Notes: generated by a model from the sequence alone, not told the origin. Numbered from the stretch's first letter, positions 8,835 to 18,127 are shown. The stretch: 64,000 bases of DNA from Paraburkholderia heleia NBRC 101817 (GCF_000739775.1 NZ_BBJH01000006.1:62001-126000), one strand, 5' to 3'. Numbers and translations are program-made.

Positions 8835-9257
8835 ATGCCGAAATCGAAATATGCTGTCTACGGGGCTGCTGCCCCTTACTTCAATCTGGTTCGAGGAGCG
8901 CTCGATAACCTTGTCGATGGGGAGCACTTCTTTGACATCGTTGCCGACGACGTCATTTACGAGGTTCTCTATGAACTGGGTTGGCCCCGCATCATCAAAG
9001 GACGAACCGACCTGATGGCCGCGTTCAGAGGCTACGTCGACAACATCGCGCTTCAGTCTGCCGACAAGTTGATTAGCCACAAGACAGACGATGGCCGCGT
9101 CATCGAATACGAGATCCATGGAACCATCCTCGCGACAGGCGTGAAATATGACAATCGGTTCTGCTCAATCATCAAGATAAAAAACCGAAAGATCACGCAT
9201 TGGAGAGACTACATGGACTCCCATGCAGCCTGGAATGCTATGAGCGGGAAAAAATAG
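8835..9257 (+). CDS. NTF2-like (SnoaL-type) protein
   Basis: The 140-residue protein has the cone-shaped NTF2-like fold pattern: an N-terminal helix, DIVADDVIYEVLYE (about 34-47), a GRTDLMAAFRGYV helix, and C-terminal strands ending KNRKITHWRDYMDSHAAW, typical of SnoaL/limonene-epoxide-hydrolase-like proteins. Such proteins bind small hydrophobic ligands and sometimes catalyse isomerisation or hydrolysis. It lies 11 bases before azoR, so the two probably work on the same stressor or xenobiotic. Specific activity is unknown. Confidence 0.82.
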   Translation: MPKSKYAVYGAAAPYFNLVRGALDNLVDGEHFFDIVADDVIYEVLYELGWPRIIKGRTDLMAAFRGYVDNIALQSADKLISHKTDDGRVIEYEIHGTILATGVKYDNRFCSIIKIKNRKITHWRDYMDSHAAWNAMSGKK

Positions 9258-9268
9258 GAGCGAACAAT

Positions 9269-9877
9269 ATGAAGCAAATTTTGATGATTGAGGTGAGCCC
9301 GAGAGGGAAGGACTCGGCTAGTCGAGCGGTCGCCGATACGCTCGCAACACGGCTCATCGAATTCTATCCGTCGGCAAAGCTCATACGCCGCGACCTGGCC
9401 GCCGAGCGTCTCCCTCATCTGGACGAAATCACGCTGCCGGCTATCTCGACGAAGGACCCGGCCGAGGCGGATAGTCTGAAGGATGCGGCCTGCCAATCGG
9501 ATGAACTAACCGACGAGCTTCTGGAATCCGACCTACTCGTTATCGCAACGCCGATGTGGAATTTCGGTATTCCCTCCGCCCTCAAAGCATGGATCGATTT
9601 GGTCGTTCGCCCGGACAGGACCTTCCAATACTCGGATGGTGGCGTCCTCGGTTTGGCAAAAGGCAAGAGAGCCATTCTGGTTCTGGCCTCAGGGGGCGTC
9701 TTTACCGAAGGCCCGTGGCGCTCCTGGGATTTTGTCGAGCCTTATCTTCACCAAATCCTTGGCTTCATTGGCATCGTGGATGTGCGGACTGTTAGAGTTG
9801 AGGGGATGAATATACCGCACCTGGCTACTAACGCCGTACCGAAGGCAAGCAAGGCTGTCATGGAGCTTCTTCTATAG
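9269..9877 (+). CDS. azoR: FMN-dependent NADH-azoreductase
   Basis: The 202-residue protein is a complete AzoR. The FMN-binding loop is VSPRGKDSASR (about residues 9-19), the ATPMWNFGIPSALKAWID block (about 92-109) is the family signature around the flavin, and LASGGVF follows. It is a cytoplasmic homodimer using NADH to reduce azo compounds and quinones. ATG 9269 has TAGGAG about 9 bases upstream. It is co-transcribed with the NTF2-like gene and probably repressed by the divergent HxlR protein. Confidence 0.92.
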   Translation: MKQILMIEVSPRGKDSASRAVADTLATRLIEFYPSAKLIRRDLAAERLPHLDEITLPAISTKDPAEADSLKDAACQSDELTDELLESDLLVIATPMWNFGIPSALKAWIDLVVRPDRTFQYSDGGVLGLAKGKRAILVLASGGVFTEGPWRSWDFVEPYLHQILGFIGIVDVRTVRVEGMNIPHLATNAVPKASKAVMELLL

Positions 9878-10060
9878 ATACTCTTTCCCGTCAATGAAAC
9901 TGAAGGTTATGCATAAACGAACGATGGGTGCTGCCAGATTACCTCGTTCGCAGAGCGCTCCCGGTTGACGGGTCGTCAGTTCGCGCCGGACGACAAGCTC
10001 AGTTCACGGGCCGCGTCGTAGGCAAAGCAGACGCCTGAGTATCCGCACTACACCGCGACC

Positions 10061-10205
10061 GAATGGCCCTTCGTGGCCGGCTAGCGCCAGACGACCAAGC
10101 GTGGCGATCGCCGCAGGCACGGACTCTCACGCAAAAGGCATAAAGCGACCCCAAGCCGCCATACGCGCTCAAGACGCGAAGGACCGCTCTGGTTCGGGTA
10201 TGGGA
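10061..10205 (+). repeat. Dispersed intergenic repeat, copy C
   Basis: This is the closest relative of copy A. From GAATGG through AAGCGACCCC there are about nine differences in 96 bases by eye. Both copies are followed, after a variable stretch, by CCGCTCTGG. It fills most of the gene-free gap 9878-10255, in which nothing else was recognised. Confidence 0.75.
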
Positions 10206-10255
10206 CGCTCGGGTTGGGCCGCAAGATCGCCTGACCATTTAGCGGCTATCCGACA

Positions 10256-11188
10256 TCAAGTCCGTGATGGCATGCCCTTGCGCTGTGCTTGCCCTGCGCT
10301 TGCTCCGACACCTTCCCGCAGCCATTGAATCAGCTCAAGTACTTCCGGCCTTCGTTCCTGCTTTGCCGTGACGATGTAATTCGCGAGCGGGCTCGCGACC
10401 GTGCGCCGGTCTAACCGGACGAGTTTGCTTTGCCGTAGCCACGCTGTTGCAAGTGGTAGACGGGCCAACGCGATACCCAATCCTGATTCTGCGGCAGACA
10501 GAACCAACGTGTAATCCTCGAAACGTCGGTCGTGCGCCCGTCCCTTGAGTGAGACCTGGCCTTGGAACCAGGTACGCCAGCCCGTCAGGTCCGAATCGTG
10601 GAGCAGAGGATGCGCCAGTATCCCGCCAGGTCCAGTTGTCTTGAGTTTTGCGGCGACGCCAGGATGCGCCACAGGGGTAAGTGTTTCCGGCAATAACAAT
10701 TCGGCATGCAGGCCTGGCCAATGCCCTCGGCCATAGCGGATCGCGAGGTCAGCTTCTCCACCGGAAATGTCTGCATTGCGTGAACCGACGTCGAGCTGAA
10801 TCTTCGGTGAATGCGGGCCGGCTTCGAGGTCGGCAAGTCGCTCGAAAAGCCAAAGCTGTGCGAACGACGACACTACGCTCATGCGTACCAGCCTTGCGTT
10901 TTGGCGCGTACGCCATTGGTCGGCGGCGCCATCGATGATGTCGAATGCCTGCACCACCTGTCCGACAAAGCGCTGCCCGTCTGGTGTGAGCATAACCCCG
11001 CGACCGTGTCGTTCGAAAAGCGGCACGCCGAGCCAGTTTTCTACAGCGGCAATGCGCCGGCTGATCGCCCCATGCGTGATGCCGCTGGCCGTAGCTGCTG
11101 CACTGAATGATCCTGCATGAGCGACCAGACAGACGGTTTCGAGGTTAGCAAGCGGCGGCCGAGCTTTCTGGATGTGCTTCAAATTCAC
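10256..11188 (-). CDS. LysR-family transcriptional regulator (GcvA-like)
   Basis: The 310-residue protein starts with a basic extension, then ANLETVCLVAHAGSFSAAAT and AISRRIAAVENWLGVPLFER (about 15-60), the LysR helix-turn-helix. The effector domain contains SGGEADLAIRYGRGHWPGL, the pattern of the GcvA/AmpR branch. It diverges from the LysE-type exporter at 11279, which is its most likely target. The 90-base intergenic gap must hold both promoters. The ligand could be an amino acid, by analogy with LysG-LysE pairs. Confidence 0.9.
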   Translation of the reverse strand: MNLKHIQKARPPLANLETVCLVAHAGSFSAAATASGITHGAISRRIAAVENWLGVPLFERHGRGVMLTPDGQRFVGQVVQAFDIIDGAADQWRTRQNARLVRMSVVSSFAQLWLFERLADLEAGPHSPKIQLDVGSRNADISGGEADLAIRYGRGHWPGLHAELLLPETLTPVAHPGVAAKLKTTGPGGILAHPLLHDSDLTGWRTWFQGQVSLKGRAHDRRFEDYTLVLSAAESGLGIALARLPLATAWLRQSKLVRLDRRTVASPLANYIVTAKQERRPEVLELIQWLREGVGASAGQAQRKGMPSRT

Positions 11189-11278
11189 ACCTCGCTATCG
11201 AACTGTGCGCTAGCTTATCAGACAGTCTGGCCCCCACAATATGGTCTTCCAGTTCCTTTTCTGGCCTGTGGAGGCTCC

Positions 11279-11926
11279 ATGAATATCTCATCGGCTCTCA
11301 TCGCCATCCTCATGGCACTTTTGCTTGGCGCGATAAGCCCCGGGCCAAGCTTCGTTCTGGTTGTCAGAAATTCGCTCGGTTTGTCGCGTCGGGACGGGCT
11401 TGCCACCGCAATGGGAATGGGTGTCGGCGGAGTGTGCTTCAGCGGAGTTGCACTGGCCGGACTTTATACGCTTTTGAACAGCGTGGAATGGCTATATGGC
11501 GGACTCAAGATGGCTGGCGGCGCCTACCTGCTCTATCTCGCTCTGAGAATCTGGCGCGGATCATCGTCGTCGATTGTGATTGACCGGACTCGGCCCGAGG
11601 CGGCGCCGAGTCCAGGCCGATCGTTCTGGACGGGGTTGAGCACCCAGTTGACCAACCCCAAGACAGCGATTGTCTATGGCAGCATCTTCGCGGCGTTATT
11701 GCCTCAGCATCCGCCTTCGTGGTGCTACATCGCGTTGCCGCCGCTCGTCTTTGCCGTAGAGGCCGGGTGGTACGCCACCGTCGCGGTATGTTTTTCGGGT
11801 CGTGGTCTTCGACACAGGTACCTGAAAGCAAAGATCTGGATCGACCGCTGCGCTTCGGCAGCGATCGCCGTGCTCGGATTGCGCTTGATACTCACCGCGT
11901 ATAGAGGGACCGATGTCTTGCACTGA
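11279..11926 (+). CDS. LysE/RhtB-family amino-acid exporter
   Basis: The 215-residue inner-membrane protein has the LysE signature GAISPGPSFVLVVRNSL in the first membrane segment (about residues 17-33). About five or six hydrophobic segments follow, with TQLTNPKTAIVYGSIF at about 120-135, the conserved mid-protein motif. Members export amino acids or homoserine lactones by proton antiport. ATG 11279 has GGAGG four to eight bases upstream. The adjacent divergent LysR gene suggests inducible export. Confidence 0.9.
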   Translation: MNISSALIAILMALLLGAISPGPSFVLVVRNSLGLSRRDGLATAMGMGVGGVCFSGVALAGLYTLLNSVEWLYGGLKMAGGAYLLYLALRIWRGSSSSIVIDRTRPEAAPSPGRSFWTGLSTQLTNPKTAIVYGSIFAALLPQHPPSWCYIALPPLVFAVEAGWYATVAVCFSGRGLRHRYLKAKIWIDRCASAAIAVLGLRLILTAYRGTDVLH

Positions 11927-12229
11927 GGCAAGCACGAGAATGTGCGGCTGACAGATGTGCGTCTGCTTTCCGCATCTAAGCGGCCGCCGGACATCGAAGA
12001 GCCCGCGGCGGAAGCTGGCCGTGAGTACGCGTTCAACCACTCGCCGGAAAGCCGCCATTGAAGATTACAGCGTCACCTCTGTGGAGCGTCCACGGAACTG
12101 GTGCTCTCGGCCAGTTGCAGTCACTGGCCCGTCCCGCAAAACCGCCATTTAAACGGCGGGTTCGCATCCCAAACCTGCCAATCGCCTACGTGTGCATCGC
12201 GGAACCGGACGGGCCGCATACGACGACCA
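11927..12229. other. Convergent intergenic region with weak hairpin
   Basis: This 303-base gap lies between lysE and the convergent Rrf2 gene. CCGCC and GGCGG at 12142-12159 flank ATTTAAAC and could form a small terminator-like hairpin, without a clear T run. Nothing else was recognised. Confidence 0.35.
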
Positions 12230-12682
12230 CTATTTATTCCCTGCGCGAGACGATTTCGACCGCAACGCCGAAGTTTCAACTTCTCCTGCAAGCATCGCAA
12301 TGGTGACCATCTCGAATTTTTTCAGCAGGACAGCCTCGGCTTCGAGAAGCGTCGCCGAAAGATGGGCATTCACAGCTTGTTCGACAAGACAATCCGGATG
12401 ATCCTCCGAAACAAGCTGCGAGAAAAGCGAAGGTTCGCCGACCGCACGGTAGACGTCCAGTAGCGTGATGTTTTCGAGGGGTTCGGCCAGCACCCAACCG
12501 CCTCCGTGCCCTTTCTCCGAAGTGACGTATCCAATATCGCGCAGACCGCTGAACAAACGTCTCACGACGACGGCGTTCGTGCACAGCATTTCACCGAGCG
12601 CTTCGGAGGTGAGCGGACCATCCGCATGCTTCATGTGAATCAACGCGTGCAAGACGCGAGACATGCGGCTATCGGTCTTCAT
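12230..12682 (-). CDS. Rrf2-family transcriptional regulator
   Basis: The 150-residue protein has the Rrf2 winged helix: MSRVLHALIHM, LTSEALGEMLCTNAVVVRRL and EKGHGGGWVLAEPLENITLL. The GGGWxLA..P motif is diagnostic. The three-Cys Fe-S cluster of IscR/NsrR is missing (only scattered Cys), so it belongs to the YwnA-like group sensing by other means. ATG 12682 was chosen over an upstream TTG at 12712. It diverges from the flavoprotein at 12784, and the pairing of this regulator type with a disulfide-active flavoprotein is common. Confidence 0.85.
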   Translation of the reverse strand: MKTDSRMSRVLHALIHMKHADGPLTSEALGEMLCTNAVVVRRLFSGLRDIGYVTSEKGHGGGWVLAEPLENITLLDVYRAVGEPSLFSQLVSEDHPDCLVEQAVNAHLSATLLEAEAVLLKKFEMVTIAMLAGEVETSALRSKSSRAGNK

Positions 12683-12783
12683 CGTGGGCGCCCATCTCAA
12701 GAAACTTTTCAAGTTGCATAAGAGTTTAACATGGCGCTATCATGAAACTCACGATGTTACGTGATGATCTGGAGAGGGAACGT

Positions 12784-13689
12784 ATGGACGAGCACTACGA
12801 TGTCATCGTGATCGGCGGCAGCTTCGCCGGTCTTTCAGCCGCAATGCAGCTGGCGCGCGCGCGACGGCGTGTGCTTGTGCTCGATAGTAGAAGGCCACGC
12901 AATCGATTCACATCACACGCTCATGGTTTTCTCGGGCAGGATGGCAAGGCGCCCGGCGAGATCATCGATGAGGCGACGGCGCAACTCTCGGCGTATCCGA
13001 CGGCGCACGTCGCGACAGGCGAAGCACGCACGGCGGAGCGTGTTGATGATCGCTTCATCGTCACGCAAAGCAGTGGGAGCACCGCAAGCGCGGATCGATT
13101 GATCCTTGCGACGGGCGTTCGAGACGAACTGCCCTCTCTCCCCGGCCTGGATGAACGGTGGGGTATCAGCGCGCTGCATTGTCCGTATTGTCACGGTTAC
13201 GAAGTCGCGGACAAACGGCTCGGCGTCCTGGCAACGCATTCACTATCGATTCATCAGGCGATGCTCGTTCCTGACTGGGGACCGACAACCTGGTTTACGC
13301 AAGGCATAGTCGAGCCATCGCCCGAAGAGACTGCGTTGCTCGAAGCCCGCAATGTGCGGATCGAACGGGCGCCAGTCGTGGAAGTGCTTGGCGACGTACC
13401 CAACATGACAGGGTTGCGTCTCGCCGACGGCCGCGCCATCGAAATCGATGCACTGTTTGTGGGGCCGCGCACCCAGATGGCAAGTCCGCTCGCAAAGCAG
13501 CTCGGATGCGAGTTCGACGAAGGTCCGATAGGTCCCGTTATCCGCGTGGACGACTGGAAGCAGACCACCGTTCCGGGAGTGTTTGCCGCTGGCGATGCGG
13601 CGAGCGCATGGTCCAACGCGACGTTCGCCTCGGCGGCCGGCGTTGCAGCGGGCGTTGCAGCACATCGCTCGCTCATTTTTGGCTTGTAA
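12784..13689 (+). CDS. Thioredoxin-reductase-like flavoprotein, GliT-type (degenerate NADPH site)
   Basis: The 301-residue protein opens with the FAD motif VIVIGGSFAGLSAA. It has a redox-active disulfide, CPYCHGYE (Cys133, Cys136), and ends with the second FAD motif GVFAAGDAA. The NADPH-binding GxGxxA/S motif expected after the disulfide is replaced by LGVLATHSLSIHQA. That matches the group of thioredoxin-reductase-like proteins that includes GliT-type dithiol oxidases, so it may oxidise a small dithiol or use another electron acceptor. ATG 12784 follows GAGAGGG; an earlier in-frame ATG at 12742 is less likely. It is probably controlled by the divergent Rrf2 regulator. Confidence 0.85.
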   Translation: MDEHYDVIVIGGSFAGLSAAMQLARARRRVLVLDSRRPRNRFTSHAHGFLGQDGKAPGEIIDEATAQLSAYPTAHVATGEARTAERVDDRFIVTQSSGSTASADRLILATGVRDELPSLPGLDERWGISALHCPYCHGYEVADKRLGVLATHSLSIHQAMLVPDWGPTTWFTQGIVEPSPEETALLEARNVRIERAPVVEVLGDVPNMTGLRLADGRAIEIDALFVGPRTQMASPLAKQLGCEFDEGPIGPVIRVDDWKQTTVPGVFAAGDAASAWSNATFASAAGVAAGVAAHRSLIFGL

Positions 13690-14248
13690 GCGATCGTGGA
13701 GGTGGCCGCGCCGTGGCAGCGGGCGCTAACGCGTCGAGTACATCAAACGGCTATCCGCGAGGCTCGCATTCGTCCGAGGTTGCCACGGGGCGGTTCGATC
13801 GATCATTCCTGCGCCTTGGTTCTTCCCACGAGCAGGTAAAGGCCATTGAGGCCGGAAGCCGAACGGCCGCTTCACGGTCGGAAATCGCCATTCAACCAGA
13901 CGTGTGTCGAGTGACTCGGAAGGGTCGGTTATGCCAGTTGCATGCGGGCGTGGGTCGGGGACGAGCGCCACGTTCGGTCATGGGACGCAGTCCGGCCAGG
14001 TTGAGACATACGGCTGCGCTACGTGTACGGCCACGATCTGCTCCGAAACGGACGATCGCTGATGCTCGATCATTCCGATACGGGACCTTGGTCGCCGGGC
14101 TCGGAAGAACCAATGGGTCGTGCTTCCTGCAACGTGCACGTCGGTCGGGAAAAATCGCAACCGCCCGTTTCCACCTCGCGATTGCTATGCTCACGGATTA
14201 GCTGGTTGCGGCACTGGTACGTTCGAGGAGAAGGTTCAGCGGTAGGGC
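13690..14248. other. Intergenic region with degenerate repeats
   Basis: No supported gene was found in 559 bases. At 13922-13950 the segment GGGTCGGTTATGCCAGTTGC is, on the minus strand, a diverged version of the GCATAAAGCGACCC end of the dispersed repeat. The rest is GC-rich, looks like further decayed copies, and shows no terminator. Confidence 0.4.
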
Positions 14249-15136
14249 TCAGACGTTGATCTCGTTGCGACTCATTTCCCCACGCAGCCAGATGGCAGCC
14301 TTGCCGGATTCGGCCGCAGTATTCCAGATGAGGTCAGTGCCTACCGTCCAATCCGTAAAGGGGTAGGCCTCCAGCCGTAGCTCGACGAGTTCCCCCGACT
14401 CGAGCTCGTTGGCGATTAGTCGCTTAGGCAGCGTTACCCATCCAATCCCGTCCTTGGCCGCTTCCAGTAGCATCAGATAGCTTTCCACAAACCAGCAGCG
14501 CGGCGCCTTCAGGTATTCACCAGTCGGCAATTGCCGGCCATGTTTCACAACGATCTGTCGGTAGTCGCTGAGTCGCGCAAAACTGATGCCGTTCGATCTT
14601 GCAAGAGGATGGTCGCGATGCACGGCGTGGGTCAGATTGATATTGCCCAGCCGGCGAAATGCGATTTCCTTAGGGTAGTGTGTCTGTGCAAACGTGAGCC
14701 CAAGCATCACTTCACAGCGCTGCACGGCGCGCAAAATGTCGTCTTGCGATGGATGCCGGATTTCGAGCTCAAGATCGGGAAACGTGACCTCGAAACGCCG
14801 CAGCGTGCTCGCGATCGCAGCATATGGAATGGCATCGTCGACCGCGATCACGAGGCGCGGCTCGACATTCATGTTCAGATTGTTGGCGCGGTCCTGTAGC
14901 GACATGCAGTGCAGCAGCACCGCCTCAGCCTCGCACATCAGCGCCTGGCCTTCGGTGGTCAGCACCGGATACCGGCCCGACCGGTCGAATAGTGTCACCC
15001 CCAGATCGACTTCCAGATTGATCACCGCCGTACTAACGGCCGACTGCGCTTTGCCCAGGTGGCGCGCCGCTGCGGAAAAGGAGCGTTCCTGCGCTGTTGT
15101 GACGAAAGCCTCGAGTTGTTCAAAAGAAAAGCGCAT
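14249..15136 (-). CDS. LysR-family transcriptional regulator
   Basis: The 295-residue protein has a standard LysR helix-turn-helix (FVTTAQERSFSAAARHLGKA, SAVSTAVINLEVDLGVTLFD) and an effector domain from about residue 90. It diverges from the NCS2 permease at 15287 with a 150-base gap containing a dyad at 15144-15162, which overlaps the region just upstream of its own start. It probably regulates itself and the permease-amidohydrolase pair. Confidence 0.9.
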   Translation of the reverse strand: MRFSFEQLEAFVTTAQERSFSAAARHLGKAQSAVSTAVINLEVDLGVTLFDRSGRYPVLTTEGQALMCEAEAVLLHCMSLQDRANNLNMNVEPRLVIAVDDAIPYAAIASTLRRFEVTFPDLELEIRHPSQDDILRAVQRCEVMLGLTFAQTHYPKEIAFRRLGNINLTHAVHRDHPLARSNGISFARLSDYRQIVVKHGRQLPTGEYLKAPRCWFVESYLMLLEAAKDGIGWVTLPKRLIANELESGELVELRLEAYPFTDWTVGTDLIWNTAAESGKAAIWLRGEMSRNEINV

Positions 15137-15143
15137 TTCGCCC

Positions 15144-15162
15144 CTATCTAGAAATCAGATAG
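15144..15162. promoter_or_regulatory. Inverted repeat, likely LysR operator
   Basis: CTATCT and AGATAG form perfect 6-bp arms around a 7-bp spacer, starting 8 bp upstream of the lysR ATG. The shape fits a T-N11-A LysR box and autorepression. Confidence 0.5.
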
Positions 15163-15286
15163 ATCCCGATTTTACGGATATTTTTTCAACCGCCAAGCTG
15201 TGATTGGCATGACGGCGAGAGCTGATTGTGCCATGCACGGGAGCAAATCAGCCCGGCATCTGTCCATTTCTGGTGGAGACAACCCC

Positions 15287-16660
15287 ATGAACCTCCAGCC
15301 GCACCCCGTGGACCAACGCTTGCCGTTCGGTCTACTTGCCGTCCTCGGATTCCAGCACGTGCTGGTGATGTACTCGGCGTGCATCGTGGTCCCACTCATT
15401 CTTGGGTCCGTACTGCATCTGCCCAAAGAACAGCTTGCTGTCATCATCAACGCCGACCTGATGGCGGCAGGGCTGGCATCGCTGGTGCAGTCACTTGGTC
15501 TGGGCATTTTCGGCATGCGCATGCCGGTGATGATGGGCGTTACGTTCACGGCCGTGACACCAATGATTGCCATCGCCACCGTACCGGGCTTAGGGTTGCC
15601 TGGCGTGTACGGCGCCATCATCGTCTCGGGCATTTTTGGCATCCTGTTCGCACCGGTGATCGGCAAGTTGCTACGATTCTTTCCGCCGGTCGTCACCGGC
15701 ACGGTATTGCTTGTGATTGGAATCAGCCTGATGCGCGTCGGTATCGACTGGTCGGCGGGAGGCCAGCCGGTCATGGCCGATGGCTCTCCCAATCCTCACT
15801 ACGGCAGCCCGCTGTATCTGGCGGTTTCTCTAGGTGAACTGGTGTTGATTCTCGCCATCAACCGCTTCGCAAAGGGTTTTCTCGCCAACATCGCTGTGCT
15901 GCTCGGCGTGCTGGCTGCGTTTTGTGCTGCGCTGGCACTGGGCGAAGTGCACCTGCATGGACTCGCACAAGCGCCATGGTTCGCCATGATCCAGCCGTTC
16001 CAATTCGGTCTGCCAAAATTCGATCCGGTCGCGATCGTATCGATGTGTCTCGTCATGCTGGTGACGCTTGTTGAGTCGACGGGCATGTTTCTCGCACTCG
16101 GGAACATCGTCGGGCGTCCGACCACGCGCCAACGCCTGGTCCGCGGCCTGATGGCCGATGGACTGGGGGCCGTCATTGGCGGCGTAATGAACGCTTTTCC
16201 GTACACCTCCTTCTCGCAAAACATTGGTCTTGTCACCATGACCGGCGTCAAGAGCCGCTTCGTCTGCGCCACTGGCGCTGCGATTCTGGTGGCGATGGGG
16301 TTGTTCCCCAAACTGGCGTTCATCGTCGCGTCTACGCCGGAATTCGTGCTTGGCGCGGCTGCAATGGTGATGTTCGGCATGGTGGCCATGATGGGGGTGC
16401 GGATTCTGTCCACCATCGACTTCGAGCGGCAACATCACAACCTTGTGATTGTCGCCATCAGCGTAGGAGTCGGCATGATTCCGATGGTATCCACCACCTA
16501 TTTCAACCACTTGCCGGCATGGAGCCGCGTGTTCACCGATAGTGGCATCGTTCTGTCCGTATTGTCGGCTATGTTGCTCAACCTGTTTTTCAATGGCTCT
16601 GGAAAATCAGAAGACGTCGAAGCCCAGATCGAGCGCGGTGCTCACATGGCGGACGTCTGA
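15287..16660 (+). CDS. NCS2-family nucleobase:cation symporter (xanthine/uracil permease type)
   Basis: The 457-residue inner-membrane protein has about 12-14 hydrophobic segments and the NCS2 signature QNIGLVTMTGVKSR (about residues 310-323). FGLLAVLGFQHVLVMYSACI is near the N-terminus and DFERQHHNLVIVAI near the C-terminus. NCS2 carriers import purines or pyrimidines with protons or sodium. The QNxG....TG variant is typical of the purine/urate branch. ATG 15287 has GGTGGAG upstream. It lies 39 bases before an amidohydrolase, suggesting import and deamination or hydrolysis of a heterocycle. Confidence 0.92.
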   Translation: MNLQPHPVDQRLPFGLLAVLGFQHVLVMYSACIVVPLILGSVLHLPKEQLAVIINADLMAAGLASLVQSLGLGIFGMRMPVMMGVTFTAVTPMIAIATVPGLGLPGVYGAIIVSGIFGILFAPVIGKLLRFFPPVVTGTVLLVIGISLMRVGIDWSAGGQPVMADGSPNPHYGSPLYLAVSLGELVLILAINRFAKGFLANIAVLLGVLAAFCAALALGEVHLHGLAQAPWFAMIQPFQFGLPKFDPVAIVSMCLVMLVTLVESTGMFLALGNIVGRPTTRQRLVRGLMADGLGAVIGGVMNAFPYTSFSQNIGLVTMTGVKSRFVCATGAAILVAMGLFPKLAFIVASTPEFVLGAAAMVMFGMVAMMGVRILSTIDFERQHHNLVIVAISVGVGMIPMVSTTYFNHLPAWSRVFTDSGIVLSVLSAMLLNLFFNGSGKSEDVEAQIERGAHMADV

Positions 16661-16699
16661 TCGCACGTCACCGTATTCATTCACAAGAAGGACCAAGCA

Positions 16700-18082
16700 A
16701 TGAGACATACCCTTTTGCGTGCCGACTACGTCGTGCCGATGACACCCGACAATGCAGTCATCGTCGATGGCGCGGTGGTGATTGATACCCACGGCAAGAT
16801 TGTCGCGGTCGGCGCGGGTGACATCATGCAGCGCGACTATCCCGACGCCTCCGTCAGGCACCTGCACGATCGTCTGTTGATGCCGGGACTGATCAACGCG
16901 CATTGCCATTCAGGTTTGCTGCGCGGCACGGCCGAGGGCTTGCCCGTGTGGGACTGGCTGCAGCAGTTTATTGATCCGATGCACCGCGTTTTGAATGCCG
17001 AGGAGGCCGAAGCCGCCTCCCGGCTGTGTTATGCGGAAGCGCTGCTGTCGGGCACCACCACAATCGTCGATATGTGGCGATTCATGGACGGCAGTGCCCG
17101 CGCCGCACAGGAACTGGGAATCCGGGCCGTACTGGTGCCGTACGTTGGCGAGCACCCCGACCACGACTACTTCGAAACACTGGACACCAATGAGGCGTTG
17201 ATCCGCCAATGGCACGGCAAGGCCAATGGCCGCATCCAGACATGGGTTGGACTGGAGCACATGTTCTACGCCGTACCGGCGGCGTGGGAACGTGCCGTCG
17301 CAATCACCCGCGAATACGGCGTCGGGTTGCACACACATAGCAACGAAAGCCGTTTCGACGTGGAGGAAACGCAGCGCCGCTACGGAATGCGCCCCGTCGA
17401 AGCACTGGAAAAATTCGGCCTGCTCGACGCGCATCGCGTGCTGCTCGCGCATTGCGTATGGCTGGACGACCACGAAATTGGGTTGCTCGCCGGGCGCGGA
17501 GTGGGTGTAACGCATAACCCGGTCAGCAATATGAAGCTTGCCAGCGGCGCGGCGCCTGTCGAGAAACTCCTTGCCGCTGGTGTGGCGGTTGGGCTTGGGT
17601 CGGATGGCGAAAAGGAAAACAACAATCTCGACGTTTTCGAAGAAATGAAAGTTGCATCGTTGCTCGCCAAGCTATCGAAACTCGATGCGTCAGCACTGGA
17701 TAGCTGGTCGATCTGCCGGATGGCCACGGTCATGGGCGCCCGTGCGCTGGGGCTCGAAAAAGTCACCGGCACTCTCGAGGCGGGTAAGGCCGCAGATCTG
17801 ATTGCCGTGCGAACCGACACGCCCCGGATGACGCCTCTGGTAACGGGACCGTTGCTGAACCTTCATCATAATCTGGTGCATGCGGTGCAAGGCGGCGACG
17901 TCGATCTGACCATGGTGGATGGCCGTGTCCTTGTCGATAATGGGGAGTTGCAAAGTGGCAACCTGCGCACCTTGATCGACCGTGTCAACCGGCTTACGCC
18001 GGGGCTGTTCGAGCGGCGGAGCCAATGGCTCGCCAGTCACGGCGCCGTCAATGCGCTGGGCCGCGCAGTCGAGACGCTTTAG
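16700..18082 (+). CDS. Amidohydrolase-superfamily deaminase/hydrolase (SsnA/TrzN/MtaD-like)
   Basis: The 460-residue enzyme is a metal-dependent amidohydrolase with a TIM barrel. The metal ligands are His68 and His70 (NAHCHSG), a His in HTHSNES, the His in LLAHCVWL and the Asp in GLGSDGE. The pattern places it with the cytosine/guanine/S-adenosylhomocysteine deaminase and triazine hydrolase group. Together with the NCS2 permease it probably deaminates or dechlorinates an imported heterocycle. The start follows AAGAAGGACCAAGCA. A LysR gene 45 bases downstream on the same strand may be in the same transcript. The exact substrate cannot be read from the sequence. Confidence 0.88.
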   Translation: MRHTLLRADYVVPMTPDNAVIVDGAVVIDTHGKIVAVGAGDIMQRDYPDASVRHLHDRLLMPGLINAHCHSGLLRGTAEGLPVWDWLQQFIDPMHRVLNAEEAEAASRLCYAEALLSGTTTIVDMWRFMDGSARAAQELGIRAVLVPYVGEHPDHDYFETLDTNEALIRQWHGKANGRIQTWVGLEHMFYAVPAAWERAVAITREYGVGLHTHSNESRFDVEETQRRYGMRPVEALEKFGLLDAHRVLLAHCVWLDDHEIGLLAGRGVGVTHNPVSNMKLASGAAPVEKLLAAGVAVGLGSDGEKENNNLDVFEEMKVASLLAKLSKLDASALDSWSICRMATVMGARALGLEKVTGTLEAGKAADLIAVRTDTPRMTPLVTGPLLNLHHNLVHAVQGGDVDLTMVDGRVLVDNGELQSGNLRTLIDRVNRLTPGLFERRSQWLASHGAVNALGRAVETL

Positions 18083-18127
18083 GTCTGGAGACTGATTGTG
18101 CGTCACCTTCCAACGACAAGGTTCTAA

